A stretch of DNA of 57,140 nucleotides from Azophilus sp964348115 (GCA_964348115.1 CAYGBY010000002.1:1-57140); one strand, 5' to 3'; counted from the first letter of the stretch, positions 25,893 to 34,805 are shown. Made by a program: numbers and translations. The notes: generated by a model not told the origin, from the letters alone.

Positions 25893-28085
25893 CTAAAGCT
25901 CTTCCGCCGGGCTGGGCTGCTCGCGAAAGGCGGCCGGATCCGGCGGCAGGTGGATGCGGAACTCGGTAAAGACGCCTTCCTGCGAATCCACCTCTATGGC
26001 GCCGCCGTGGCGGGTGACGATGTCCGCAGTCAGGGATAGGCCAAGGCCAGTGCCTTGCCCGGTGTCCTTGGTGGTGACGAAGGGCTCAAAGATCTTCCGG
26101 CGCAGCGCCTGGGGGATGCCCGCGCCGTTGTCGCGGATGGCGAACGTCACGCCATCATCCGTGCGCCGGCTGGCGATGCGCAGTTCCGGTTGGTAGTCCG
26201 GGTCATTTTCCTTCCCACGCCTTTCTTCGATAGCTTGGCATGCATTGGTGAGGATGTTCAGAAAGGCGCGGCTTAGATCCTGGGGCACCACCTTCAGCAC
26301 CCCCACGGCGTCGTCCAAATCTTCCAGTAGGGTGGCGTTGAAGTCCGTTGTCTGGGCGCGCATGGCGTGGTATGCCAAGTCTAGGTATTGCTTCAGCAAG
26401 GCATTCAGATCTGTCTCCCGCCAATCCCCGGGAGCGCCCCGGGAGTGGTCCAACATGCTGCGCACAATGCCGTTGGCGCGCTCGCCATGCTCGCCGATCT
26501 TGCCTAGGTTGACTTTCAAATCCTCCAGGATTTCCCTGATCTCATCCGCATCGATCGCGCCATCCCGTCCTTCGGCCAAAACCTCGCCCACTTCGTCCAG
26601 CAATTCCAAGGACACCTCGGCAAAGTTGTTGACGAAGTTCAGCGGGTTTTTGATCTCATGGGCCACGCCGGCAGTCAACTGGCCCAGAGAGGCCAGCTTC
26701 TCCTCCGCCACGATCTGCTCCTGAGCCTTGTTGAGCCGCGCCAGCGTGTCCTCCAGCGCGTGGTTCTTGGCGTCCAGCTCCTCGGCGAGCTTCTCCACCA
26801 AGTTGAGGCGCTGCACCTCCAGGGCGTGACGACGGAACACCTCCAGCGCCCGAGCCATGTCCGTGACCTCGTCATTCCCGGAGACCGCCACCGGGGCCTC
26901 CAGGTCGCCGCCGGCCATGTCCCGCATGGCGCCCGCCAAGCCGACCAGACGACGCACCAGATAGCGCCCAACGAACAGCCAGCCTATGAGCAGGGCGCCG
27001 GTGATGCTCAGGACGTTCAGCACCAGCAGCAGCACAATGCCGGTGGCGGCGGCGGACTGGGATTGCGCGTTCACATTGACAGCCTCGCTGTTCACCTCCG
27101 CCAACAGCTTGTCCATGTCCGCCAGCAGATCGGCTGACGCCTGCCGCCCTTCGCCTAGGGCGCGGCGCTCCTGAGCCAAACGGTCCAGGTATTCCCGCCG
27201 CAGGGCGAACACCCCCAAGTGCGACTCGCCAATGTCCACCAAACGCGCCCCATCCTGGTGCAAGGCCTGGTTCGGGATGCGCGCCTGCAGGCGGTCCAGG
27301 GTGCGCATAAGGCTCCGGGCGGCGCTGCGGAAGCGCTCCTGCAAGGGCTCCAGCAAGTCCCGATCGGACAGCGTCAACGCTTCGCCCAGCAACACGCCGC
27401 TGAGGTTGACTTCATGGTTGACCGCGATGAGGTCCCGATAGAACGCCAACTCCATCGCGGAAGCCCGCTGCTGCAGCGGGACGCGCCTATCTTCGACGTG
27501 GCGCAAACCCTCCACCAAGTAAAACCCCTGATCGTCTATGGCGACCGAGATGGTGCGTCCGATGCGTTTGTTGAGCTCACCCAACTCGTCGACCAGGGCG
27601 TTCAGGGCGGCGTCGACTTCCAGGCGGCGGCGGGACGACTGGTGAATCTCATCGAGCAGCGCGCCAAAGGTGCCAAGGCTTGTCTCCAACACGTCCGCCC
27701 GATCCCTAAGCGCCGATCCGGTGGCAAGCTCCTCCACCAGCGCGGCCAGAGACTGCTGCCCGCTGCGCACATCGGAGGACGTGCTGGCGTGCTCATCAAG
27801 GGTGGTGGCGGACACCATGCGCACTGCGCCGTTGACCAAGCTTGCGCTGCGCCGGGCCACCTCCGCGGAGCGGCTCAGGTTGGGAATGCTCTGCACCGCC
27901 AGACGGGACTGGTACTGCACGATCTCGTTAAGGAAGTAGTAGGCGACGAAGCTGGCCGCCAGCACTAAAACGACGCTGCCGAACAGCCCCATGTAGATTT
28001 GCGCGCCAATGCCGGGACGAAACTGAAGGGGCGCCTTATGGGCCTGCGAGGTTGCCAAGGCCTTGGCGTCCCGCGGCCCGCTCAC
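25893..28085 (-). CDS. TorS-like membrane sensor histidine kinase
   Basis: This 730-residue inner-membrane kinase has TM1 (~29-51), a large all-helical periplasmic domain (~52-345) resembling TorS-type helical bundles, TM2 (~347-372), HAMP (~373-425), a coiled coil, HisKA with His476 in HEIKNPLNF, and a HATPase domain (NILTNACQAI, DNGAGIP, GQGTGLGLSL). The start is GTG, overlapping the stop of the periplasmic binding-protein gene by 4 nt. TorS senses its ligand through the periplasmic partner TorT, so this pair probably works likewise. It has no fused receiver. The likely target is the response regulator-phosphatase two genes upstream. Confidence 0.88.
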   Translation of the reverse strand: MSGPRDAKALATSQAHKAPLQFRPGIGAQIYMGLFGSVVLVLAASFVAYYFLNEIVQYQSRLAVQSIPNLSRSAEVARRSASLVNGAVRMVSATTLDEHASTSSDVRSGQQSLAALVEELATGSALRDRADVLETSLGTFGALLDEIHQSSRRRLEVDAALNALVDELGELNKRIGRTISVAIDDQGFYLVEGLRHVEDRRVPLQQRASAMELAFYRDLIAVNHEVNLSGVLLGEALTLSDRDLLEPLQERFRSAARSLMRTLDRLQARIPNQALHQDGARLVDIGESHLGVFALRREYLDRLAQERRALGEGRQASADLLADMDKLLAEVNSEAVNVNAQSQSAAATGIVLLLVLNVLSITGALLIGWLFVGRYLVRRLVGLAGAMRDMAGGDLEAPVAVSGNDEVTDMARALEVFRRHALEVQRLNLVEKLAEELDAKNHALEDTLARLNKAQEQIVAEEKLASLGQLTAGVAHEIKNPLNFVNNFAEVSLELLDEVGEVLAEGRDGAIDADEIREILEDLKVNLGKIGEHGERANGIVRSMLDHSRGAPGDWRETDLNALLKQYLDLAYHAMRAQTTDFNATLLEDLDDAVGVLKVVPQDLSRAFLNILTNACQAIEERRGKENDPDYQPELRIASRRTDDGVTFAIRDNGAGIPQALRRKIFEPFVTTKDTGQGTGLGLSLTADIVTRHGGAIEVDSQEGVFTEFRIHLPPDPAAFREQPSPAEEL

Positions 28086-29272
28086 CTGCGCATTCTCTTG
28101 ACCGGCTGCACCTTGCCCTGTCCGTCAATCCTGGTCAGATACACACGATCGGAGCCTTGGTTGTCCCCTGGGCCGTAGCTTAGGCTGAAGCCGCCGAAGT
28201 CGATTGTGGAGGCTTGCTGCAACGCCTGCAGCAGCCGCTGGGGCGTCGGCGCCTCGCCCAGCATGCGCACGCCCTCCACCAGCAGCCGTCCCGCCAAGTA
28301 TCCCTCAAGGGAAACGAACCCCGGCTGCGCATCGGCATCCACCGCCGCCAGGGCCGCTTGGTAGGCGGCCACCACGGGAACGCTGATGTCCCGCGGATGG
28401 GGCACGACCTGGGTGATGTAGACACCCTCCCCAACCGGCCCCAACGCACGGGACAAGGCGAAGGCGCCCACGAAGGAGATGTTGACGAAGATGGGCCGGT
28501 AGCCCAGCCGCCGCGCCCAGCGGATCAAGGCCGCAGCCGGCCTGTAGGCGCCGATGATGACCACCGCTTCCGGATCGAAGCGGCGCAGGTCCAACAGAGG
28601 CACCTTGACGCTTTCCGTATTGCGCGGGTAGGTGGCTTGCGCCACCAAGGGCAGACCCTGGGCTTGCAGCGCCAGACGCAGGCCCTGCAGGCCCGCCCGT
28701 CCGTAGGAGTCGTCCTGGTGGACGATGCCGATGCGCGTGACGGCCAAGTCTTCGCACAGACGGGTGACGATCTCCGCAACCTCCTGGAAGTAGGAGGCGC
28801 GCACATTGACCACATTGGCAGCCTGGTCCGCGCGGCGCAGAAACTCCGCGCCCGTGAAAGGGGCGATGTAGGGCAGTCCGGCCTGGGCCGCCACCGGCTG
28901 CGCCGCTCTGGAGGTGGGGGTGCCCACCGCACCGACCAAGGCCAACAGATCGTGGTTCTCCATCAGCGCCCTGGTGTTGGCGATTGCGGCCTCCGGCTCA
29001 TAGGCGTCATCCATGGACTCCAGAGCCAGCAGACGGCCCCGAATGCCCCCCTGGCGGTTGACTTCCGCAAAAGCCGCCAACAGGCCCAGGCGCATGCCGG
29101 CGCCAAGTTCGCTGGCTGGGCCGCTCAAGGCCGCGGACTGGCCGAACACCAGTTTCCCGGCAACGTCCTGCGCACCCTCCGGCAGCCCCTCACCCAGCGC
29201 GGAAAGCGCGGCCAGTCCCCAGAGAAAGCACCCGGCAACCAGCAGAGGCCGCAAGATTCGCCCCCTGCCCAA
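28082..29272 (-). CDS. Periplasmic ABC-type substrate-binding protein (Leu/Ile/Val-binding-like), probable sensor partner
   Basis: This 396-residue protein of the branched-chain amino acid-binding class has a TTG start and a signal peptide (RPLLVAGCFLWGLAALSALG). Fold markers are VFGQSAALSGPASELG, NRQGGIRGR, GAVGTPTS, and HQDDSYGRAG at the lobe hinge. No permease or ABC ATPase genes are near. It sits between the response regulator gene (4 bp gap) and the kinase gene (4 nt overlap), so a ligand-presenting role for the kinase, as TorT has for TorS, is more likely than transport. The ligand is unknown. Confidence 0.87.
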   Translation of the reverse strand: MGRGRILRPLLVAGCFLWGLAALSALGEGLPEGAQDVAGKLVFGQSAALSGPASELGAGMRLGLLAAFAEVNRQGGIRGRLLALESMDDAYEPEAAIANTRALMENHDLLALVGAVGTPTSRAAQPVAAQAGLPYIAPFTGAEFLRRADQAANVVNVRASYFQEVAEIVTRLCEDLAVTRIGIVHQDDSYGRAGLQGLRLALQAQGLPLVAQATYPRNTESVKVPLLDLRRFDPEAVVIIGAYRPAAALIRWARRLGYRPIFVNISFVGAFALSRALGPVGEGVYITQVVPHPRDISVPVVAAYQAALAAVDADAQPGFVSLEGYLAGRLLVEGVRMLGEAPTPQRLLQALQQASTIDFGGFSLSYGPGDNQGSDRVYLTRIDGQGKVQPVKRMRR

Positions 29273-29276
29273 GGCG

Positions 29277-30443
29277 TTAGGACTGCAGGGTATCGAGGCG
29301 CAGAGCCAGGCAGGTCATGTCGTCAAACTGCGCCGCCCCGTCCGCAAACTTCTCCACGGCCGCCACCGCAGCGGACACCAACTGCTCGGCGTTGGCGCCG
29401 CGCCGCTCGGCCAGGAGTTCATCCAGACGCTGCTCGCCGAACTCCTCGTCAGCCCGGTTGCAGGCTTCGGTGATGCCGTCCGTGTATAGAAACAGCGCCT
29501 CCCCCTCCGCCAGAGCGGCCTCCCCTTCGCTGAATTCGTGGCCGGGCAGCAGGCCGATGGCCAAGTCTCCCGTGGAGGGCAGCACCTCAACCGCCCCGCC
29601 GCCGCGCAGCAGCCGCGGCGGGTTGTGGCCGCCGTTGCAGAAGCGCAGGCGCCCGCTGCGCAAGTCCACCACGCCGTAAAACAGCGTGACGAACATGCAG
29701 GCGTCGTTGTCCTCGCTAAGCAGCTCGTTCACTTCCCGCAGGCATTGGGCGGGGGAGTCATGGCTGCGGGCGGCGGATTTGAGCAGGGCGCGGGTGACCA
29801 TGGTGATCAAGGCGGCTGGGACGCCTTTGTCAGACACATCGGCGACAACCAGCCCTAGGCGGTGTTCATCTACGTCAAAGAAGTCATAGAAGTCGCCTCC
29901 GATCTCCCGGGCCGGAATCATCACCGCGTGCAGGTCGAAGCCCTCCCTCTCTGGCAGGGCGGCCGGCAGGGCGGCGGTCTGCACCTGTCTGGCCACTTCC
30001 AGCTCCTGCTTGATGGCCACCAGGCGGTCCCGGTTCGTCAATGCCTGCTGCAGGGTCTCGATGTGCTTGAGCGTTTTCTCGATGGTGATCAGCAGGTCTT
30101 TGAAGTCGATGGGCTTGGTTACGAAGTCGAAGGCGCCGCGGTTCATGGCGGTGCGAATGTTCCCCATGTCTCCGTAAGCGGAAATAATGACGGCGCGGAT
30201 ATCCGGATTGACCTCCTCCAGTTGTTGAAGCAGGGTGAGGCCATCCATGACCGGCATGTTGATGTCGGAAAGCACCAAGCGCACATCCGGGTTTTCCGCC
30301 AGCCTTTCCAAGGCCTCCTTGCCGTTGCGGGCGAACAGGAATTCGTACTCTCCGCTGCGGATGCGGCGGCGGAAGCGCTGGCGCACCAGCAACGCCAAGT
30401 CCTCCTCATCGTCCACCATCAATATGCGGGTTGTTTCAGTCAT
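29277..30443 (-). CDS. Response regulator with SpoIIE/RsbU-type PP2C phosphatase output
   Basis: The 388-residue protein joins a receiver domain (acidic pair Asp11/Asp12, phospho-acceptor Asp60 in LVLSDINMP, Lys110 in FVTKP) through a short coiled coil (~125-160) to a PP2C-like serine phosphatase. Phosphatase motifs are EIGGDFYDFF, VVADVSDKGVPAAL, FCNGGHNPP, LYTDGITEA and the terminal FDDMTCL. Such proteins dephosphorylate STAS anti-sigma antagonists when the receiver is phosphorylated. The STAS gene lies 40 bp upstream in the same operon. Confidence 0.93.
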   Translation of the reverse strand: MTETTRILMVDDEEDLALLVRQRFRRRIRSGEYEFLFARNGKEALERLAENPDVRLVLSDINMPVMDGLTLLQQLEEVNPDIRAVIISAYGDMGNIRTAMNRGAFDFVTKPIDFKDLLITIEKTLKHIETLQQALTNRDRLVAIKQELEVARQVQTAALPAALPEREGFDLHAVMIPAREIGGDFYDFFDVDEHRLGLVVADVSDKGVPAALITMVTRALLKSAARSHDSPAQCLREVNELLSEDNDACMFVTLFYGVVDLRSGRLRFCNGGHNPPRLLRGGGAVEVLPSTGDLAIGLLPGHEFSEGEAALAEGEALFLYTDGITEACNRADEEFGEQRLDELLAERRGANAEQLVSAAVAAVEKFADGAAQFDDMTCLALRLDTLQS

Positions 30444-30483
30444 GGATGTCGGGGCGATTGCGGATTGTCGGGTTCAAGATGCC

Positions 30484-30834
30484 CTACAACGTCGCCAAGG
30501 CCTCATCCTGGCTGCCATAGACGGACAGAACGTTGTTGAAGCCGCTAACCTCGAAGACCTGGGCGATTTGCTCCGACAGGCCGCAGAACAGGGCCTTGCC
30601 GCTTCGCGCCTGCATTTTGCGGGCCGCCAACAGCAGCACCCGCAAGCCAGCGCTGCTGATATAGGTCAGCCCCCCCAGGTCGAGCAGCAAGGCCGCCTCG
30701 CCTGCGTCTATGTGCTCGGCGATGGATTCATCGAGCCCGCCGGCGTTGGTGCCGTCCACACGTCCGGACAGGCGCAGGATGGTGACGCCGTCCCTTCGCT
30801 CCATGCTTACGGCGTGTTGCAATTCATTGCTCAC
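30484..30834 (-). CDS. STAS-domain anti-anti-sigma factor-like protein
   Basis: This 116-residue SpoIIAA/RsbV-like protein has the regulatory serine motif YISSAGLR (Ser60/Ser61), the site normally phosphorylated by an RsbW-type kinase and dephosphorylated by a PP2C enzyme. The GTG start lies inside the end of the ATPase gene (11-nt overlap), which favours stoichiometric expression with that partner. It is predicted to be the switch component between the ATPase and the response regulator-phosphatase. Confidence 0.93.
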   Translation of the reverse strand: MSNELQHAVSMERRDGVTILRLSGRVDGTNAGGLDESIAEHIDAGEAALLLDLGGLTYISSAGLRVLLLAARKMQARSGKALFCGLSEQIAQVFEVSGFNNVLSVYGSQDEALATL

Positions 30835-31402
30835 TTTGGTTTCCCTCCAATTTCAGCCACAGGGTGATTCGGTTGATGCCTCGATCCCGCTCATAGTTGA
30901 ACGCGTCCGCAAACTGCTTCACAAGATGTACGCCCAAGCCGCCCACGGGACGATCCTCCACAGCCAGAGTGGTGTCCGGGACGGGTGCTTCCGAAAAGGG
31001 GTTGAAGGCAACGCCGTTGTCCTCCAACTGCGCCATCAGGCGGTCTGGGCCGCAACCCAAGCGCAGACGCAGCAACGGCGCCGCCACATACGGCAGGGAG
31101 TAGCTGATGCTGTTGGTGATGAGCTCATCCAAAACCAGGTTCAGTTTGAACGATACGGAATCCGCGATGGATTGCATCGCGGCAAACCGCTCCACTGTTT
31201 CGGCCAACGTGTTCAGCGCCTCAGTGAGTTTAACTGATAGCCCTACGGTCAGACCATCCTTCTCCATCAATCCGTCCAGATGCATCAGACACCAAGGCGG
31301 ATAGTACACACTTGCCGCTAGGGAAACCTCTCTTTTCACAGCGGGAAACACGAAGGTCCCTAGGCTCTCGGCCTGATCCATTCCGGTGCGGATGACTTGC
31401 AT
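30824..31402 (-). CDS. RsbW-like serine kinase / anti-sigma-type ATPase (HATPase_c_2)
   Basis: The ATG at 31400-31402 overlaps the upstream stop (TGATG) and gives 192 residues. The GHKL ATPase motifs are DELITNSISYS (N box), LEDNGVAFNP (G1) and RPVGGLGVHLVKQ (G2). The N-terminal ~70 residues are an extra helical region. In known systems this protein phosphorylates the STAS serine and sequesters either a sigma factor or another target. No sigma factor gene is present here, so the output target lies elsewhere. Confidence 0.88.
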   Translation of the reverse strand: MQVIRTGMDQAESLGTFVFPAVKREVSLAASVYYPPWCLMHLDGLMEKDGLTVGLSVKLTEALNTLAETVERFAAMQSIADSVSFKLNLVLDELITNSISYSLPYVAAPLLRLRLGCGPDRLMAQLEDNGVAFNPFSEAPVPDTTLAVEDRPVGGLGVHLVKQFADAFNYERDRGINRITLWLKLEGNQSEQ

Positions 31403-32373
31403 CAGCTCGTTGCGCAGACCAGATCGAAGTAAACCTGTCCCAGCAGATAGGACACGCCATGGCGCCGCAGCAAGCGCCAGAGTGCGGCGCGGGCTTCCGG
31501 CAGCGGCTGATCGCCGGTGCGGCACCTAGCGATGCTCTCGGCAAGGGCTGCGGTTTCGCGGCTGTCCAGGCGGCGCTTCAAATAGCCCTGCATATGGGCC
31601 AATGCGTTGGCGTGCCCCGCCGCTGTGGCGGGACGGGCGAGCCCGTCCATCAGGCAATTGAAGTATTGGGCGCCGATGCTCGCCCAGTCGCCCCGCAAGT
31701 CACTCAATAGAACGCCGCAGCGTTGGTAGTGGGGCACGCTGTGCGCCATCAGCAGATACTTGTGGCGAGCGTGGAAGTCAATCAGCCAGGCGGGGCGAAG
31801 CCCTGCAGCGAGCAGCCTGCGCCAATGGGCATAGGTGGCAACCCGATTGAAGAAGGATTCACGCAGGGAAGGGTCCGCCAACCGCCCGTTCTCCTCCACC
31901 GGCAGCTGCGGATGCTGCTGCACGATCTGGCGGGCATAGACGCCACGCCCATCGGTTCTGAATGGCGCCAACGCCACTGCGCGGCGCACCTTGACGCTGG
32001 CCAGGCCGCAACTCGGCGAGCGCTCCATGAAGATGTAGCCGGACACCTGATCCAGGATGGAGGCCTGGGCCCGTGCGAAAGCGCCCAAAGCATCCGTGAA
32101 ATCCGCCGCAGGATCCGCCGCCAGCACCGCGCGAGGGCCGTCCGCGCCTTCCACCAACCGCATCGGCGGCCGCGGCGTCCCCATGCCAATGCCAACTTCA
32201 GGACAGATGCCAACAAACCTGAACAGGTTCCGCAACGCTGCCCAGGGCAACTGCCCAGCCGCATCGGCGCCGTCGTAGCGCACCGCTTCGCCAATTAGAC
32301 AGGCGCTTGCAGCCACCTTAAGCGGCGGCTTTGGGCGTTGCGGCAAGGGCGGGCCTGTCGCCGACGGCCGCAT
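31402..32373 (-). CDS. DUF523/DUF1722 (YbgA-like) protein
   Basis: The 323-residue protein combines an N-terminal DUF523 domain (VAASACLIGEAVRYDG, FVGICPEVGIGMGTPR, MERSPSCGLASVKV) with a C-terminal DUF1722 domain (FHARHKYLLMAHS, LAHMQGYLKRRL). Conserved cysteines in CLIG, CPE and SPSCG suggest a metal or redox site. Biochemical function is unknown for the family. I chose ATG 32373; a TTG six codons earlier is possible. The stop overlaps the start of the RsbW-like gene, so it is translationally coupled to the partner-switching operon, which is unexpected. Confidence 0.88.
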   Translation of the reverse strand: MRPSATGPPLPQRPKPPLKVAASACLIGEAVRYDGADAAGQLPWAALRNLFRFVGICPEVGIGMGTPRPPMRLVEGADGPRAVLAADPAADFTDALGAFARAQASILDQVSGYIFMERSPSCGLASVKVRRAVALAPFRTDGRGVYARQIVQQHPQLPVEENGRLADPSLRESFFNRVATYAHWRRLLAAGLRPAWLIDFHARHKYLLMAHSVPHYQRCGVLLSDLRGDWASIGAQYFNCLMDGLARPATAAGHANALAHMQGYLKRRLDSRETAALAESIARCRTGDQPLPEARAALWRLLRRHGVSYLLGQVYFDLVCATS

Positions 32374-32502
32374 GGCGGACGCCTTGCTCAAGGTGCGCCT
32401 TCAGCTTGGCGCCGACCGGTCACCGCACCGCTGCGAACGGAAGCCGCCGCCCGCACGGCGACCATCCGGCAGGGGCATCGAGAAACCGCCAAGGGCCGTC
32501 GA

Positions 32503-33465
32503 TCAACGCTCCGTGGTCAGAAAGGGCCATAGGCCATCAGCCCCCAACTTGCAGATGTGCCGGCCCAGCAAGGCTTGCCAATGGGCCTCGTTGCCGTACT
32601 CCTCGCGCCAAGCCCACAGACGGCGGGTGAAGTGATGCAATTGATGTTCGTAGGTGAAGCCCATGGCGCCATGCACCTGATGCACGGTCTCGGCGACGAT
32701 GCCGGCGGCTTCGCCGACGCGGGCCTTGGCGGCGGCCACCTCCAGCACCAAGCGGTCCGTGCCGATGGCGGCCATGGCGGCATCCGCGGCGCGGCTGGCA
32801 GCGGCGGTTTCTCCCGCCGCGGCCGCCAACATGTGCTGGACCGCCTGGAAAGCGGCGATGGGGCGGCCGAACTGCTCGCGCTGCTGGGCGTACGCGACGC
32901 CCATCTCCAGGACGCTGTCGAGAGCGCCTGCGGAAAGGGCCACGCGGGACAAAGCCAACAACGCCTGCACTGGTTCGCTGCTGGGCAGGGAGCGAACGTC
33001 CCTAACGGCAACCTCGTCCCGAGGTTCGCCGGACAAGCTCGCCCCCGCCGTCACCTTGACCGGAACCCCAACGAATAAGGCGCCATCCTCAGCAACACCC
33101 ACAATCCTCTGCGCCGCCCGGCCCCAAGGCGCATCCAGCCAAGTCTGCGCACTGCCCTGTCCGGAGGCGGCGATGCGGCCGATGCTGGCGAGGCCGTCGT
33201 CTTCATTGGCGAGCCAACGGTTGGCCAACAGCGCCTCGGCCAGGGGCAGCGGCGCGGCGTGGCGTCCGGCCACACGCAGAACGCGGAAGACATCCGCAAA
33301 CTCCACGCCGCTGTCCGGCAGCGCCAATTGGTGGAAGCCGTTTTCACACAGGGCGCGCCAAAGCGCAGTGGGGAACTCCCCGGCCTCCGCGGCCTCCAGG
33401 GCGGCTTTGTGGCAGTGATCGCGGAAAATCCGCTGCGCCGCATCCTGCAGCATTTGCTCCATCAT
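32503..33465 (-). CDS. Acyl-CoA dehydrogenase family protein (short, partner of next gene)
   Basis: This 320-residue acyl-CoA dehydrogenase is shorter than usual (~380), with a reduced middle beta domain. The C-terminal helical domain has REQFGRPIAAFQAVQHMLA and VHQVHGAMGFTYEHQLHHF, typical FAD/quinone-face motifs. Its start overlaps the upstream acyl-CoA dehydrogenase stop by 4 nt. Adjacent long and short pairs of this kind form heterotetramers in steroid side-chain degradation, so the two products probably act as one enzyme. The substrate is unproven. Confidence 0.88.
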   Translation of the reverse strand: MMEQMLQDAAQRIFRDHCHKAALEAAEAGEFPTALWRALCENGFHQLALPDSGVEFADVFRVLRVAGRHAAPLPLAEALLANRWLANEDDGLASIGRIAASGQGSAQTWLDAPWGRAAQRIVGVAEDGALFVGVPVKVTAGASLSGEPRDEVAVRDVRSLPSSEPVQALLALSRVALSAGALDSVLEMGVAYAQQREQFGRPIAAFQAVQHMLAAAAGETAAASRAADAAMAAIGTDRLVLEVAAAKARVGEAAGIVAETVHQVHGAMGFTYEHQLHHFTRRLWAWREEYGNEAHWQALLGRHICKLGADGLWPFLTTER

Positions 33466-34604
33466 CGCAGCCCCAAGCCGCGGGCGATGACGCCGCGCAG
33501 GATTTCCCGGGTGCCGCCGCGCAGGGTGAAGGAAGGAGACAGCAAAAGGGTATCCGCGTAGGCTTGCCGGAAACGGGCCAAGTCTGCGGCGCCATCGCCG
33601 AATAGAGAGGCGGCCAAGCGCGCGATCTCCGGCAGGCGTTTCTCAAAGTTGTTGCCCAGCTCCTTCACCAGCGCCGCCTCCAGGTTGGGCGCCTTGCCAG
33701 CCTCCAACATGGCGGCCACGGATATGGACATGCGCCTCAGCGTCATCAAATGGGCGGCGATGCGGCCCACCGCCGCCGCGGCGAAGCGGCCCGGATTGGC
33801 CTGCACCACACGCACGAACTCCACATAAACGCGAAAGGCGGACAGAAAGCGCTCCGGGCCGCTGCGCTCGTAGCCCAGCTCTGAAGTGACCTGCGCCCAG
33901 CCATTGCCCGGCGCCCCCACCAAGTCTTCATCCGGCACGAAGGCATCGGTGAACAGCACTTCATTGAAGTCCGCCCCGCCAGCCATGTTGCGAATGGGCC
34001 GGATGTCGACGCCCTTCGCCTTCAGGTCGATGATCAGCTGCGACAGGCCGGCATGACGCTTGCCGCCCGGTGCAGCGGTGCGCACCAGCGCAATCATGTA
34101 GTGGTTGCGGTGGGCGCCGGAGGTCCATAGCTTGGCGCCGTTCACCAGCCAACCGCCTTCCACTTTCCTGGCCGAGGTGCGTACGGAGGCCAGATCCGAA
34201 CCGCTGTTCGGCTCGCTCATGCCGATGGAGAAGAAACTTTCGCCCGCCGTGATGGCCGGCAGGTAGCGGCGGCGCTGATCCTCACTGCCTGCGGTCAGCA
34301 GCAGCGGGCCGCTCTGCCGGTCCGCCACCCAATGGGCGGATACCGGGGCGCCGGCGGCCAGCAGCTCCTCCGTAACCACGTAACGCTCGAAGAAGCTGCG
34401 CTCCCCGCCGCCGTAAACCTTGGGCCAGGTCATGCCGATCCAACCCCGCGCCCCCAGCCGGGCGGAGAATTCCGGGTCGTGATGGGAGCCGAAGTCCGAA
34501 TTGGGCCGCGGCAGCCGATCAGCGCAGGCGGCGAGAAATTCCCGCACTTCCTCCCGCAATTGAACGGTGCTGTCCGGCAGGGCTGCAGGGTCAAACTGAA
34601 ACAT
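33462..34604 (-). CDS. Acyl-CoA dehydrogenase family protein
   Basis: This 380-residue acyl-CoA dehydrogenase includes FSIGMSEPNSGSDLAS (FAD and substrate-binding loop), GAKLWTSGAHRN, and a C-terminal RGGTREILRGVIARGLGL. The ATG at 34602-34604 was chosen because the family N-terminus begins there. A TATAAT on the minus strand (34617-34612) is only 7 nt from this ATG and no Shine-Dalgarno is visible, so a leaderless transcript is possible. It overlaps and is coupled to the short dehydrogenase gene downstream. Confidence 0.9.
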   Translation of the reverse strand: MFQFDPAALPDSTVQLREEVREFLAACADRLPRPNSDFGSHHDPEFSARLGARGWIGMTWPKVYGGGERSFFERYVVTEELLAAGAPVSAHWVADRQSGPLLLTAGSEDQRRRYLPAITAGESFFSIGMSEPNSGSDLASVRTSARKVEGGWLVNGAKLWTSGAHRNHYMIALVRTAAPGGKRHAGLSQLIIDLKAKGVDIRPIRNMAGGADFNEVLFTDAFVPDEDLVGAPGNGWAQVTSELGYERSGPERFLSAFRVYVEFVRVVQANPGRFAAAAVGRIAAHLMTLRRMSISVAAMLEAGKAPNLEAALVKELGNNFEKRLPEIARLAASLFGDGAADLARFRQAYADTLLLSPSFTLRGGTREILRGVIARGLGLR

Positions 34605-34679
34605 CAACCAAATTATAGCCCAAACTCGAACTGGCGGCCCGTAGCCGAAGTCCGTCTGCATTTGATCGCCGAAGAAGGC

Positions 34680-34768
34680 CTAGGGAACCTCTGAACAAAT
34701 CGCGTTCGCCCAGCGCGCCCTTTAGGCCCTCCCGAAGGGTGAACGCGACTTGTTCAGAGGTTCCCTAG
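34680..34768. mobile_element. Family A MITE, minimal copy (81 bp plus CTAG duplications)
   Basis: The element (34684-34764) is almost entirely a hairpin. Its left end begins GGAACCTCTGAACAAATCGC and is mirrored at the right end over 24 bp with one mismatch. It is flanked by CTAG at 34680-34683 and 34765-34768. The terminal sequence and 4-bp CTAG duplication fit the IS5 group, which duplicates YTAR. It has no coding capacity. The hairpin could terminate or attenuate transcription between the LtaS-like gene and the acyl-CoA dehydrogenase pair. Confidence 0.85.
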
Positions 34769-34805
34769 CGACTAAAACCCACTTACTTGCGGGACAGCAC
34801 ACTAG
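34765..34805. repeat. 33-bp CTAG-flanked cassette (family B end, copy 2)
   Basis: The reverse complement of 34769-34801 equals the 33-bp unit at 6842-6874 except for one base. CTAG borders it at 34765-34768, shared with the family A copy, and at 34802-34805. The exact reuse of the same 33 bp with the same flanks at two loci argues for insertion or excision chemistry rather than random decay. Confidence 0.75.
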
